Source: Pipra filicauda (lineage: Eukaryota > Chordata > Aves > Passeriformes > Pipridae). From it: a DNA stretch of 64,000 nucleotides. The notes under the pieces are model-generated. The model had not been told where the DNA came from. It searched no databases and saw only the letters and a list, made by a program, of their open reading frames with translations. Shown one piece after another: positions 36,642 through 49,100 of this stretch. A program made the translations under genes and the position numbers. The stretch is taken from positions 339,651 to 403,650 of the forward strand of contig NW_024104665.1 in NCBI RefSeq assembly GCF_003945595.2, written 5' to 3'. Positions within the stretch are counted from its first letter, which is position 1; every line of letters begins with the position of its first letter.

Positions 36642-39600
36642 TTGTGGACCATGCGGGGGAGAAGAACGAAACAGCATCATAAGAAAACAGCCTTTTAAAG
36701 CTTTATTTCTGACAAAACTACCATCTTGTTCCTTAGCAGAACAGCAGGAAGGAGTTTCCAGAGTAGGCCTAAAAAACACCAGGGGAAGAAACCTTCTCTG
36801 TAGCAGGCACAGTACACCACCATAGCATCTTCTCTTGGGAAGGAATTATACGTAGGAAACACTATGAAGATTATGATAAACTTGCTGGTCATCTATGGCT
36901 TTATCTTATGTACCAGTTAACCAAGTAATTCTTCAGAATTACTAGAATGTTACCAAGCATCACACATCCAATTGAAAGCAACATATGCCTGACCATTCCA
37001 TACCCTTTTCAGCCATGTCGCAGGTAGAGCTTGAATTATTACCCCAGATAATTCAAGGGCCAAACAGCTCTGCCCACATTTCCCCATGATCTAACTGGCA
37101 TCCTGGCACAAAGGTGAAGGTGAAGGAACTGGGGGCTCTACAACAGGAGACAGAGGATCATCTCTCATTTCAAGTCCCAATTTTTTCTGAGGTCACAGTG
37201 ACCTGACTCTAGCATGAATTATGCATAATCACCCTCCAAGCAAGTGGATCTGTGCCAACTGAACCTCATAAAAGTTTTGGTTGCTAGGAGGTAGCAGCGG
37301 ACATATTCTAAAATCCTGTTTACTTGAACCATTGAGGTTTCCCTCCAGAATAACCTTCCACAGTCTGCTCACTGTTTTTTTATTCCTTGCGACATCAGAT
37401 TTCAGATAAATTCTGTGATTTCCCATCTGCTGTCATCTAGAGAAGCCTCTATGAATTATCTCTCCAAACAGTCTGTAAAAGACCTCCAACACCTTCAGAG
37501 CAAGCTCATATCTTTAGACAAACTAGATAACATCCTTAGCACAAATTCTGTTCAGAGAAGTCTTGCATTCAGACATGGTGTTGTTCAGATGCCCACGTAT
37601 CAAGTTCTGAGTCTCAAACTCCACGAGCCAGTACAGCAGACAGAACCTCAGTAGCACTTCATAGACCTTGCCTTAGCTTTTCAGCCCATTCTCTGTCCCT
37701 ACAAGACTTATCTCAAATGAACACACAATATTTTTACATCGACATTTTTAATCAATTGTCTTGTATGGATATTAAGTTTCAGAGTGTGCTATCTGGAAAT
37801 CTTGGCTGCTCCAGATCATGCTTTTAAAGACATACTCTGTAATTCTCCTGTCAATTTGTTGGAGATGCATTTGTGTCCTCTGATTTAGGAACGTACAAAA
37901 AGATTTTTCATGGTTATCTTAGCTAAGATTGGATTGAGAGTATTTATTTATTGCATTGTTTACATGCACTGTGAGCCACCCAATAAGGAAATGAAGAAAT
38001 AAAAACAGCTGCCTCCTTTAGACCACATAATTTCTGTCACCATTTCTACTTAGAGATAGCTCAGTTTTGTTTGTTTTATGAAGGAAGAGAGTAAGCAAAC
38101 ACAGACTTCAGTTTTTCATCATTTACTGAACCTATGGCATACAAGGCTCATTTATCATCAAGCCCTAGACTCAAGCTGAAATGCTAATTACAGACCAAAA
38201 AGAACAGGTAATGCTTTTCCAATAATTAGTAGGCAAGCAATTCTCAGAACACTTATCAGATTTATCATAGGATTCTGGAAAGAAAGTGGTGCTGACACAC
38301 TCGTGGTTTCCTTCTGTTCACTCTTCATTTACTGAAGATTCAAACCTTTGGATTATCTACTCGAGACATCTGACTGGTAAAGTAATTTGTAACTCTGAAC
38401 AGTACAGATGCTCCCCACTGAACCATCCTTGGGAACTGCCCAAGGAAAGGTGGTTACAAGCAATATGACCAGAAGATTGCAAAGTAATGCCATGAATCTC
38501 AGGTATTTTTAGTTCTGACTGTGGACTGAAAAATGTAACCAAAAATGCCATTTCTAACAACCCTCATCACTGCAAACATCAGCAAACATAACTCGGAGCT
38601 GTATAATGGGAGTGAGGAAGGATCGTGAGTTGATTTAAAAACCAACTAGAAAAGCAGGTAAAAACAACTTCAGCAGAAATGAAAGGTGAGAGACATTGCA
38701 AGTGTGCTGAGCAAGCCAGAAGTAAAAGTTAGCTTGTGCAACACCAGCCAGACCTCAGCAGGCAGTGCTTCAACCTCCCTCACCCAAAATAACTAGCTTT
38801 GGGGTCTCCCCAAAGCTTCAACATAGCCAGACAGAAGGGATGGTATTAGCAGGGGCACAGATCTCCAAGAACCCCAGTGAATACATTCCCACTCTGAAAG
38901 CATGGTGGCACACTGCTAGAGGGAAGGCTGGTGGTACCGCTGTGTGGCCTGAAGTGTTTGAAGAGATGCTAAGCCTTGTTCTTGTTTGCCTGCACTCAGC
39001 TCCGGAGGCACAACACCAGCACTCATGTTAAGGAAACGCCATTATTCCTCTTGGCCAAACCTCATGGTCTTAAACTTGGGTGCAGGCTGCAAAACTTTCA
39101 TAGCACTGGGGCATTCCAAAACACCCTTCCCCTGAGACTACATCTGAAGAGGAAAGTACCAACCTGCATGAACATAAGGTAGGTGTTCAATTAGCAGCCT
39201 CATCTGATAAAGATTTCCAGCAGAGAGCTCAGGGGGAGGGCTACAAGATTATGAAAAGATCTTCCCCAGTGTATGAACAACCTTACATTTGTTCCCTTAT
39301 CTTGCAATGGTAAATTCTTATTACTATGCTTCAGTTAAAAGACAATTAGAAGAATGGATAATATATAATGAAGGCACTGCATATATGATTTAAAGTTGCC
39401 TCCGAATACCTAATGCACAAAGATTTGTTTTCCTTCAGATGCCAAGAATCAGGCCACAACAACAGTAATGTGATTTTTGCTTGTACAAAACAATGCTGTC
39501 TTTTTTTTTTAATAGGTAATGGTCCTACCTAATTTTTTATTTTTCTTTTTTAATCAAATTGTCCTTAGGGAAGATTCAGAGACAAGCCTTCTGGAAAAGT

Positions 39601-40037
39601 AGTAACTGCATGAGACAAAAGATAATCAAGAGTACTCTTTTTGTTATGTTCTTAGCATTTCTGGACTGCAAATTCAAGCTACAAAATATGTCTGTGTATC
39701 AGATGCTGTAGCAGGTAACAGCATGAATGTCTAAATCTTTGAAAAGTGAAGAGTTTCAGAAAGCCTAAATTTTTTTACTTTTATTTTTTAAATATGGAGA
39801 CCTCTGGCATAGTTTTCATTTTCATTTTAGTTTTCCTACAGGGTATTGGCTTGTAGGAGGTCCATTTCACAGAAAAATCTTAAGGCATGCTTTTACATCA
39901 TCTTCCCCTGCATTAATGTCTCTGGTAATGCAGGACTCAGATAAGGCTATGCAGTCTCATGCCCAACTGATATATTTTCCAGCAATGCCTAGCTATGTCA
40001 AATGCTGCATCTCTCTCGTGAGTTTTACCCAAGGGCC

Positions 40038-40574
40038 TGGTTTCAGCTGGGATAGAGTTAATTTTCTTCTTAGTGGCTGGTTGAGTGCTGTGTTTTGGAT
40101 TTAGGTTGAGAATAATGTTGATAACACCCTGATGTTTTAGTTGTTGCTAAGTAGTGCTTACTCTCAGTCAAGGACTTTTCAGCTTTACCTGCTTTGCCGG
40201 TGAAGAGGTGCACAAGAAGCTGGGGGCACTGCAAGGACAGCTGACCTGAACTGGCCAAAGGGATATTCCATACCACAGAACATCATGCCCAGTATGAGGG
40301 GATAGGGGGGTGTAGAATCACTGCTCAGGGACTGGTTGGGCATGGGAGAGTGGGTGGTGAGCAACTGCGTAGTACAACACTTGTCTTTCTCTCTCTGTTA
40401 TCTCCCTTTTCATCACAGTTACTATTTTATTTTACTTTCCCCATTATTAAAATGTTCATATCTCAACCCATGGGTTTTACTCTTTTCTGATTCTCCTCCC
40501 CATCCCACTGGAGGGTGGGGAGTGAATGAGCAGCTGCATAGTACTTAGTTGCTGGCTGGGGTTAAGCCATGACA
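40038..40574 (-). mobile_element. Solo LTR of an avian endogenous retrovirus
   Basis: Read on the minus strand the element starts TGTCATGGCTTAACCCCAGC and ends TCCCAGCTGAAACCA, the TG...CA termini of a common avian LTR family that I recognise by its ends but cannot name with certainty. It is about 537 bases. A polyadenylation-type AATAAA lies near 40426-40431 (minus strand). No gag, pol or env sequence flanks it, so it is a solo LTR left by recombination. Clear target-site duplications were not found, which suggests age or slightly wrong edges. It is in the same orientation as TRERF1. Confidence 0.85.
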
Positions 40575-43097
40575 CCAGGTCTAGACTGAACAGTGGACTG
40601 AAATTCCTTTGCACACTGAAAGTTTCAGCTGCAATCTTGTTATCTCCAGACACTGAGTTCTGCGAGGCTGAGATGCTCTGAATGGACTAACTGCAATGCC
40701 CCGTTCCTTCAAGATCTCCTGCTCGTTTCAGAAAGAGAGATGGCATAAAGTCATCTTCCTTCACAGGGAGACCTTGAATTATCGAATTTTTTTATACTCT
40801 CTGAAGCCCAGCAAGTCCAAGCCATCATTCCACAAAGACCCTATGACACACCGATAATGTTTTCTTCTCAAAAACTATTGCAATGGTTTTGCACAACACA
40901 AGCAACTGCTGAAAACAGAGGAGTACTGGTCTGGTGTGCCTTACCTGCAGACAGCTCCAGCCTTCTCTTTTTGTCCCTGGTGTAGCAGCAAAAGCCACAA
41001 CCCAAGAGTGCTCTCATTCCAGACGAGACTTGTTGGAAGCCACAAAGACAACAGGAACTGATGATGAATGGAGACAATCTTTCTGTGTTTGTGCAAGAGG
41101 AAAAACATCTCTCTGGTAGTCTTTGAGCACAGGCAGTGCTGAGGCAGCTGGTGATGCCTGTCTACATTCACCAGCAAAACAGGGTACAACTACAGAGCAT
41201 AGTCCTGGAGATCCATTTGATAAATGATTATGTCCTTATTTCCAATAAATACGCCTGTTCCTGTCAGGAAAACCTGAGGATGAGATTCTGATGATTTATT
41301 CACTAGCTTGAGCTATGAAGTCCTGAACTGAAAAATATTTCTTACGGTAAAACATACGTGACTATAAAATTTCTCTGGGTGACAGAGGACTACTTAAGAC
41401 ATGAAATCCTGAGATGAACAGACTTAGACCTCACTAATTTCAGGCTTCTGGTAAGTCTGTTGAGCAAGAAGAGATTTGGGAATCCTCGTAGGTCTCCATA
41501 CTTTTCAAAGCACAAACAGCAAGTGCAGTCTGCACAACTTCTCCAGTGGTAACAGACATGTAGTTTCACTCTACGATCTAGGGTTGACCACTATTTTTAC
41601 TTCTTTAGGAGGCTACAAAGTCCATTTAACCTGGGAGGAAAATGGTAGCATAACTCTCTAGACATTACTTTACTGGTCTGTTGTCCCAGATATGGATATT
41701 TCCCACAAGCACAAGACCTGGTGTATTTTATATACCCACAATAATAGAACACTGAATCAATCAGCAAGGATTTTCTGGTTCATATTACCTGAACAATTTC
41801 AGATACTTTAAATCACTATCACCTATTTCCTCCAGATCTCACTTCTATTTCTTAACTTCTTATAGGCTCTTAACAACAAGATCATTCTCAATAAAAATAA
41901 AATCTTCGGCAAGACAGTAGGCTCATTTCCATTTTAATTTTAGCCATATCCTCAAATAGATAAACTGCCTTCTGAGTATCGGTTATTATCAGAAGGAAGT
42001 TGCCCTGGACTTTGAGAATGTCACAGTTTCCAGTGAGTTCATGTCTTCTGGAAAGTCCTAAACTGAAAGACTTTCGCTAAGATGGGAAATCCTGACACAA
42101 TTCAGGCTTTTGACTCCATTTTGATGCCTAAGGACCATCACAGATGACCAGTTCTAGCCTCACAGGGCTCTTAGCTTCTGCTTTGTTGCTAATAAGCACG
42201 GGTAAGGAAAGATTGTCATAGCTCCCACTCCTAAATCTGGAGAAGTAGTAAGAAAAGAGTTCTTGCCCTTCCTACCAGGTGCTTAAAAAAATAAAAGAAG
42301 AATTATCCACGTGAATCAAATAAATTGCCAAATGATTCACAGCTGTCATATCTGAACAAAAAATTACCATGTCAATACACAGAATAAAAAAAAAATTAAA
42401 AATTATACTGCAGATTAGAGAAAAGTTCTTGAGTATTATGAATTCTGAACCATAAGAATGGATGACATACTTGCTCCATCCCAACATCAGGAGGAAAAAA
42501 AAATTTATTTGGTAGCATAGCACCAGCCTTTGCAAAAAGGGTAAAAATAACATGCATCATAAGAGACAAGAATCCAACACATTAGGTAATCTGTGATGAG
42601 AACTCTATGAATAAAGCAGATAATACCAAATTAGTTAACTTAAAAAAACCCCCAACAACACAGCCATTTACAGATCAAAAGAATACTTGCCTATGCATTT
42701 CAAACTAACAACCAACTAGAATTACAAGTATGTGCCGTTTTAAAATAAGCAAAGAACCAGATTCACAAGATGATCTGGATTTGCCCACCCTCTCAGACAT
42801 GTTGGCTTTTAACATTTACAGAGTACTAAAGAAAACATCCCACCACTTTTATCTGGATTAATGTCACATTTGGCACAAAACTTTCATGTTCAGAAAGAGA
42901 CCCGCTCAACAGCAGATGGAGTATTCCATTAAAACATGAGTGGCAACAAGTGTACACCCTCCCAATCAAAAGAAGCAAACCACTACTCAGTAACATCTGC
43001 CTGCAGATCACAAGATGCTCACACAGAACTTTCCCACAAAATACCTTTTTCTTACTCCTGTCTAAAAGCATTCTTATCAATAAGTAAATTCTGTAAC

Positions 43098-43166
43098 TAA
43101 AAAAAAATTTAAAAAAACAAGGAAAAAAAAGAGGAAAAAAAAAGAAAAAAAAAAAAAAAAAAAAAA
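43098..43166. repeat. A-rich tract with A22 run
   Basis: A-rich DNA interrupted by G and T, ending in 22 consecutive A at 43145-43166. It may be the tail of an old retroposed sequence, but no body was recognised. Confidence 0.8.
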
Positions 43167-46100
43167 CAAGCCTCAGGTATTCTTCCCAGCACTGTTCACT
43201 TATCCAGAAAAGTGTAAGGAAACATTAACAGCAAGAAGTGACTATTTCAAGCTGAGGGTAACTAGGAAGAAGAGAAACTTGCTTCACTTTATAAAAAAGA
43301 TACATGGTAATAAAAAAAAAAAAAAAGGAAATAAAAAACTGAAGGGCACATCAATTATAATGGTTCTGTGGTTCCTCTGGATTTCAATTAGAAACCACTT
43401 TATTTACAGCTCTTGGCCCAGCAGCAGGTAAACCAATGAGAACATTTTTCATGGTGCAGTTTCTAATGCAAATAAAAGTAAAGGCAACCCCAGAGTGGTT
43501 TGCTAACTTATATAATGAGACAGGAAACAAAAGGAACAAATGAATAATGACCATGTCAAATGCATTCAGAAAGACCACAGGACTCAAATAACAAATTCTT
43601 TGACAAGTACATTTACCTCAAATAACTATCTAAAATAGCTCTTTTTCCCCATAAACAGTTTTCCTAAGATCTCATTTTAATAATAATTTAAATCTACATT
43701 CCATCAAAATATGAAGTTAAATCCATTCTCTCCACCCTCAAAACCAAGAAGTGACCACTAGACATAGATATCTGACTTTTCTGCTCAGAAAGTCCACATT
43801 TAGTCATTTCGATCAGAGTGAAGAGAAGCTGCAAGAGGCAACACTGGGGTCTGCCCAGGGGCTCTTTTCCACTGCTTGCAGATACAGCAGCACAGGAGGT
43901 AAAAGGAGGTATGGAGAAACCAAGTGGTTTCTCCCACACACGCATTTTGTGCACACAAGCAGGCAACATGCAATTCAAGTCCCCCCAAAATGGCTGAGAT
44001 GTCACCCTGAAACCAGGGGAGGTTCACCAAGGACTGACCTTGCATGTTCATGCCCTCAACTTTGCCACCATATTCAGTTTGGTGACAGGGCTGAGGCGCG
44101 GCCCCTTGCAGATGGCACTACTCACTCCTCACAACAGCCCAGGCTGGAGTTACACCACCTGCATCCTCCTCCGCCCAGTTTACAGCCATAAACAACCAAC
44201 TCCAGTAATGAACAGCAGACCTGCTTGTTCAGTCAAAGGGCTCACACAGGCTCAGACCACACTATTTCTCTAACAGTTTCCCTAGGAGGATGGCCTCACA
44301 CGGACCAAGCTTCCACCAACCTTGTCTAAGTTGTTATGCTTTTATTCAAAAATGTAACATCATAGGGAAAAACTCCTACAGCTATTTTTCATTTCACTTT
44401 TAAAATGGAAACAAAATAAATTTTGTCTGGTTTAACAGCACTTTTCCAGATTGTGCTAGATACAGAATTTTCCATCTTTTCAAATTCACGAGGTTGCGTC
44501 AAACACTTGCATGCTCTCTCAATGCTATTCCCCTCTCCGGCTTGTCGGTTTGCTTAGGAAAGAAACACCTACATTTTGGGCTTCCATTTGTCAGAATGCT
44601 TTGAAGCAGCTCCCAATATCACAGAAAATGCCTATCAACAGCTGTTAGCGGCTCAGGAGGGACCTGCCTATATACAGATGCTCATATGCTAGCGAGCACT
44701 TCACCGAAAAGACTAAGTGACGCATGTTACTTACTGCAGCCCATTTGAGTCTGGGTAGTTTCAATTTGTATTGTGCTCTTAACAGTGAGAAGATTCTGGA
44801 GCTGATCTTGTATCTGTACCATTCATAAAGGCCTACTGCATTCAGAAGAGCAAGAAATGCAGATATATATTTCATTAAGATGTAAGCATTCCTTCAAGTC
44901 TGTAAAAAGCACTCTGCACTGGGCAAACTATTTAAACAGGATTTCTGACCAATGCCTTCATTATCACCCTCCAAAGATGTCCAACCTGGTAACTGTGGGC
45001 ACAATTGTGCAGCTGATACCATCACCAACGTGGCTGGCTCATGTCTACACGTTTCCTATATAGGCTATATAAAAAAAGGAGGGGGGGAAAAAGAGAAAAT
45101 AAAAAGTTTCTAGAAGAGAATGTGATCAGAGCACTGAAATTCAGTTCCTGCCGAGCTGCCCTAAAGAAAAGACCCTTTATCTCTACTGACTGCAAGGACA
45201 AGTCAGGCACCTAAGGAAATTAGCTGATCCAGTCAGAAGCTTAAACTTAGGACAACTTAGAACATCCCACTATTGATACTATTGATACTTATGTCTTTTT
45301 ACATAAACCACAAAAGCAGAAAGTTCAGTTAAACCTTTTTTACAGCTAACCAGTATCACCTTATTAGGGACCAGATGTCATTTGGTCTGTAGATGGGCTA
45401 CAGTGTGTTATTAATGAAGACAAGGTTGCAAGAAAGCAGGCTGTGATGAGGCAGGTGCAAACGGTACAGAACACAGAGGAGGGAAAACTTTCTGCAAGGC
45501 AAACATCAAAGATCCAATACTTTCCCATTGTTATGCTAGAGAACCACAAGAGAGCCACCTCTGGAACTGTGTTTAACACTAAAACACACCAAACCTCCCC
45601 CACCCAGCTGAAACCACCTCCAAACACGTACAGCTGCCCACCCACACCAAACCACCACAAGAACCACCTAAATCAAAACGACCATGAGACGTACCAAAGT
45701 GCTGCGTGTGCCATTAGACCACTGTGGCGCAAAAGCTGAATGGCACGTAGCAAATGCCCGAGATGCGCCACATACAAGCCACCAAGCAGCCAGCCTTTCC
45801 CACTGGACAGCACTGTAAGGAAGAAATATTATGAGGATCTCAGCAGCCTTTAACGCTGCTGTTGTGAATTTGAAAAAAAAAAAAAATCCTAACACGCAGT
45901 ACCACTCCCACAAAAAAAGGGATAGAACTTGTTCTTATATAAGTATGTATATTATTTAACACTCGAACAACAGTTCCATCACATCTACGCAGAACCAGAA
46001 GTGGTGAAGAGCTGAGAGGGGAAAAAAATAATTTCTAGTCTATTGTATCTATCCATTTTTTTGTTTGCCTCAGGACAAGTCAAGAGCCCTCAACACACGG

Positions 46101-49100
46101 CAGAACAAGGACCACTATCTGTTTTCTTTCTCTTCCTTTGTTGTGGCACAAGGTGAGTGATGCACGTAGGTGCAAGTATAATTCACACAGTATTTGCATT
46201 CTATTAGCTATTATCACCTAGGAAATTATCTTTTGGACCTGGGAAAAAGTGATTACAAAACTAAAGGTGAGGTAAACACATGCACACCATCATCTTCAGG
46301 CAAACAATTGTTTCTGCTTTTGCGGTCATCTGAACAAGTTTTGCTCTTCCTTAGATTAAACAAACACATGCCGCCAGGATGCACGCATTGCTTCTGAGGT
46401 AGATGTGAAAGAGAAGGCCTAGGTGACAAAAATAACTTTCAGATAGATGTTAGTATATTCACATTGCAAAGAACATAAAAGGAGGCAGGAAGCAGGGGAG
46501 GGAAGTGTCTCTCTCATATCATATTTAAGTGACAGTACAAGTAGCAGTGACTTTTTTTCCCTGAACTGCTCACAGATATGGGACCATTGCATAATCTTCA
46601 ATAATCTTGTAAATTCTATTCACATTTTTTCTAAACACTACAGGAATTCACAGAATTAAAAGCAAAAATCATGATTTTTTTCCCCAACTTGCCACTCAAA
46701 AGAAACAGATGCAAAATAGAGCAAGTTTTCCTGTAAAAACAGCTCCGTCCTACTTTATGAACTAGTTATTCCTAACTCTAACCACCTCCCCTCACACAGA
46801 ATATTATGTAGTGCTAAAAAGCTTCTCCAGTCCCGACAAACCAGCCATGTTTTGCATGGTATGTATAAACAAGTTGGTTTATGGCAAACAGAAATCCATA
46901 CACATGCAGTGGAGTGTAACAGCTGCCTCATGGAAGCAGGTATGTTTGTGTATCCCAAGCCTAAACTCATCTGGGTGAGCAAACACTAGGAAAGGACACA
47001 CAAGGGAAGGGAAAAGAGGCACAACTTGGTGCAGAAGTGGAAAAAAAGAGGGCAAAGGAAATGAATGCATACGTGTTTGAGATTCTGCCCTGGTAAAATC
47101 TTGGACTAAGAAAAATTTCAGATGACATTTCTGCAGATACAGGGAAAAAAATCTCTAGAGATTCAATGTGAAAAGTTATTTAAAACATGCACAAATTTAA
47201 TTTGATAGTCAGCTTTTCAGTCAACCTATTTTCTCCACTCCAGTGAGGGCAACAGGGGAAAAATATTTAAATCTTATGAAATAATATGGAGAAAGGCATT
47301 TTTCATTTCAGAACGTATTATTTTTTAAACCACATGGAAAATGTCCTTCAGGAATACCAACCCTTGGTGGCATCTCAGATGGCCTGCATGACAAGTATAT
47401 ATCCAATAAGCAGGTAATTCAGTGTCAACAATTATCAAGAAAAAAACAAGTCAAATTCAATTTTACTTGAAGATGTGGCTTTTTAAAATACCACAGAGAA
47501 CAAAAACCTTCCTGCAGTAAAGGGATAGTTGGGGCTTTGCATGGCATACTTCAAGAGCAGCAACACATAGCCTTTGTTATATCAAAAACCTCAAACCGTT
47601 TCCAAACCATCCTTGTTCTCTGACTTTTCTTCCTACCTGATGTCTTTTCTAGTTTTTCATTCACATTCCTGATGGTTCTTCACAGTTTCACAGCACCATC
47701 CTTGAGGATTTTTTAAAAATAAACCCAGAATATGAATCAACATACTCCTTAGTCCATGTCCAGGCCCCTTTGCTGTTTGTCATATCAGTACTACCTTGTC
47801 CCAAGCAGTTCCTTCAGTAGATGCAATCTTCCCTCTCCATCCAGCTGCATTACTCAGTTTGTATTCCTGTAAGGGTCCACTCCAAGAGAAATAACGATTT
47901 CCACTTTAATTTAACTTCCTCTGAAGTGCCGATGTGTCTTTTGCAATCAATTTTCTTTACCTGGCCTACAGTGATCTACCATAATCTATGGTACAAATTT
48001 CTGAACCTACCTTTATGAAACGCGAGAGGCCATTAAATGCACCAATCACAGTAACGTGTTTTCTTGATTCAAGTTATAGACAGGAACAAAATGCCTAGAG
48101 CTGCTTTAGTTAACTATTCTGCAGAATTTGGAAGAAAATTTCTTGTCATTTTGTAGAAAGCACACTGCATCTTTTATTACATGCAAGTAATTTGCAATTT
48201 AGAAATAACACACACTGGAAAAATATTTTTTTAATATCTCTGAGTATGCATTTGAACACATAAGTACATAGTAAAAACATGATACTTCATGATTTCTGAA
48301 ATGAAATTCACAGTCTTAGTTTCCCATCAGAGCAGCTTACTATGCCTCCTTCACAATCTTACCCCCTTACCACGCCAGGCTTTCAAGGCTGGGTGTACAC
48401 ACATGTGTGTGTATCCCTGCATTTCTGTGTAGCATCATTTTCAAAGTGCCTCTGAGAAGGCGTATTCACTTCTTCCTCAGGGAAAGCCATGGACTGGAAA
48501 GAATAAGCTCCAGCAGTATGAAGTTATTTAATACTTCAATAGTGTAACAGATTAAAAAAAAAAACGTAAGCCAAAACTTATATAAAGACCTTTTCCTGCA
48601 GTGGTTTTAAGACAGAACCAAAACTTGTTTATGTCAATGAAGCCCTCTAATTGAAATCTACATAACTGGGTCAGAAATTGTGTCCTGGGGAGAAGAGTTA
48701 TTATTCCTTAACTCCTGAGCTTCAAAGAAACTTTAAGTATGTTTCTTTGTAATGTTTCCTCCAACAGACCTCAAATCCTCCTCAGATATTGCCATTTTAC
48801 CCTAACCCAAACAGAACAAGCAAAAGGGAATCAAACACCTCCTCACAACCACAGACACTGAGAGATCAGTGATGCAAGTTACAAAAGCTCCCTACCACTT
48901 GCCTTTGTAGTATTTACTTGAAAAAGATAAACTGGCATTACTGGGTAAACTCAGTTCTAGTCAAAAGCTTGGTAAACCCCACTTTACAGGCAGGACAGAA
49001 CACACATTTGTGAGTCAGGGCAAAACAGCATCTGTGTTAAACACCAGAAGGATCAAGGTCTTTACCTTGACAGCAGAGTTAACATCACTCAATGGGCTGG

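Noticed and set aside
43751..44191. 146-codon plus-strand frame
   Set aside because: No recognisable family, composition like random translation, no splice or promoter context. Likely chance.
47580..47880. Pyrimidine-rich stretch that might be another decayed CR1-like copy
   Set aside because: Only general composition matches; no diagnostic CR1 3' end or peptide was found.
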